The notes under the pieces: generated by a model
Told to the model about the DNA's origin: nothing
Databases searched by the model: none
What the model saw: only the letters and a program-made list of their open reading frames with translations
In this document: positions 5,217 through 5,790 of the stretch, piece by piece
Position numbering within the stretch: position 1 is the first letter of the stretch
Layout of the letters: each line of letters opens with the position of its first letter
Origin: Chitinophagia bacterium
GTDB taxonomy: Bacteria > Bacteroidota > Bacteroidia > Chitinophagales > Chitinophagaceae
Length of the DNA: 5,790 bases
Reading direction: 5' to 3'
Assembly: GCA_010027295.1 (NCBI GenBank)
Contig: RGVM01000190.1
Span: forward strand, 1 to 5,790
Program-made: the position numbers and the translations under genes

Positions 5217-5790
5217 TCACTCCTTGACGAATCTCAGTACCGACCTGTGCCCGTCGGACGAGGAGACCGTGATCAGATACATCCCTGCGGGGAGTGAGGA
5301 GATGTCGAGTCGGAAGGAACCCGGAACGGCTGTCTGTGCACGAAGGGTGCGCCCCATGACATCCTGGATCTCCAGGCGTCTGCTACCTGCCGGAAGCCGG
5401 AGGTTGAGCGTGTATCGGGCGGGATTGGGGAAGGCCTCGATCCCCCCGTCTGCGACGGGTGTCGCTGTCGCGATAGCCGACGCCCGAAGGGCCGCCATGG
5501 ATGCCGGTGCGACGGCGACACTGTGCACGGTAACGGTTCCGGAGAGCACTACGATGCGGACGGAGTGCATCCGGCCAGCGGCACAGCCTGCCGAGGCAGG
5601 TGATGATGCCACCACGCTTCCGGCGGTGCTGCCCGGCGTGTACGTGGACAGCAGGTTCCCGTCGAGTTCCACGGCAAAAGTCGCGGCAGAAGTGGTGGCG
5701 TAGTTCACCGTGACGGAGTAGTTGCTCTGGTTGGGCGTATGGAAGGCGTATGACATGTTGTATGCGGCATTGGCCGTGAGGGTAGCGCTA
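5217..5790 (-). CDS. T9SS-secreted protein with carbohydrate-binding-like domain, C-terminal 190 residues (5' end outside window)
   Basis: The frame is open from the window edge at 5790; a Met at 5756 is internal, because the same domain continues upstream of it (SATLTANAAYN). Fragment residues about 12-93 look like a beta-sandwich carbohydrate-binding module (CBM6/CBM35 type): NYSVTVNYA near the start, an AVELDGN strand, then a closing AAGRMHSVRIVVLSGTVTV element matching the family's 'aG.H.irl..sG' pattern. After an Ala-rich linker (about 95-115), residues 116-190 form a type A T9SS C-terminal sorting domain, with AFPNPA at 119-124, IQDVMGR at 141-147, DISSLPAGMYLI at 162-173 and a terminal RFVKE. 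The protein would cross the outer membrane by the type IX (Por) system and be attached or released at the surface, with cleavage of this domain. The upstream catalytic part, probably a glycoside hydrolase or other carbohydrate-active enzyme, is not visible, so its activity is unknown. Confidence 0.9.
   Translation of the reverse strand, partial: SATLTANAAYNMSYAFHTPNQSNYSVTVNYATTSAATFAVELDGNLLSTYTPGSTAGSVVASSPASAGCAAGRMHSVRIVVLSGTVTVHSVAVAPASMAALRASAIATATPVADGGIEAFPNPARYTLNLRLPAGSRRLEIQDVMGRTLRAQTAVPGSFRLDISSLPAGMYLITVSSSDGHRSVLRFVKE

Overview
The window looks like ordinary chromosome from a high-GC member of the Bacteroidota. Three things point there: a C-terminal type IX secretion (T9SS) sorting domain on the last gene, a DUF4369-type thiol-disulfide oxidoreductase, and an exact match to the Bacteroidota promoter (TTTG, 20 bp, TAnnTTTG) upstream of the first gene. 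The genes are rich in G and C at third codon positions, which creates many long open frames that are only shadows. I could not name a genus. There are seven protein-coding genes, of which two run off the window. No RNA genes, insertion sequences, CRISPR arrays or phage genes were found.

Layout. Positions 1-957 (minus) hold the N-terminal 319 residues of an Nramp/MntH metal-ion transporter. Its promoter at 995-1026 carries two overlapping inverted repeats that look like an MntR/DtxR-type operator. Positions 1106-2242 (minus) hold a secreted TlpA-like thiol-disulfide oxidoreductase. A 100-bp divergent gap containing a 7-bp inverted repeat separates it from an SdpI/DUF1648 membrane protein (2343-2996, plus). 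Next comes a tightly spaced plus-strand pair: a Tat-exported sugar isomerase/epimerase-like TIM barrel (3051-3965) and a secreted beta-rich protein of unknown function (3986-4756), only 20 bp apart. A small acidic hypothetical protein follows (4837-5091). A convergent gap with a 13-bp-stem hairpin then leads to the C-terminal part of a T9SS-secreted protein with a carbohydrate-binding-like domain (5217-5790, minus, 5' end missing).

How the genes relate. Most appear to be independent housekeeping or envelope functions: metal uptake, periplasmic redox, a membrane protein, and secreted sugar-related proteins. The only pair that looks functionally coupled is the TIM barrel with the secreted beta-rich protein. 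The most informative non-coding element is the mntH promoter/operator. I did not see convincing evidence of a new multi-gene system. The findings below are modest leads.
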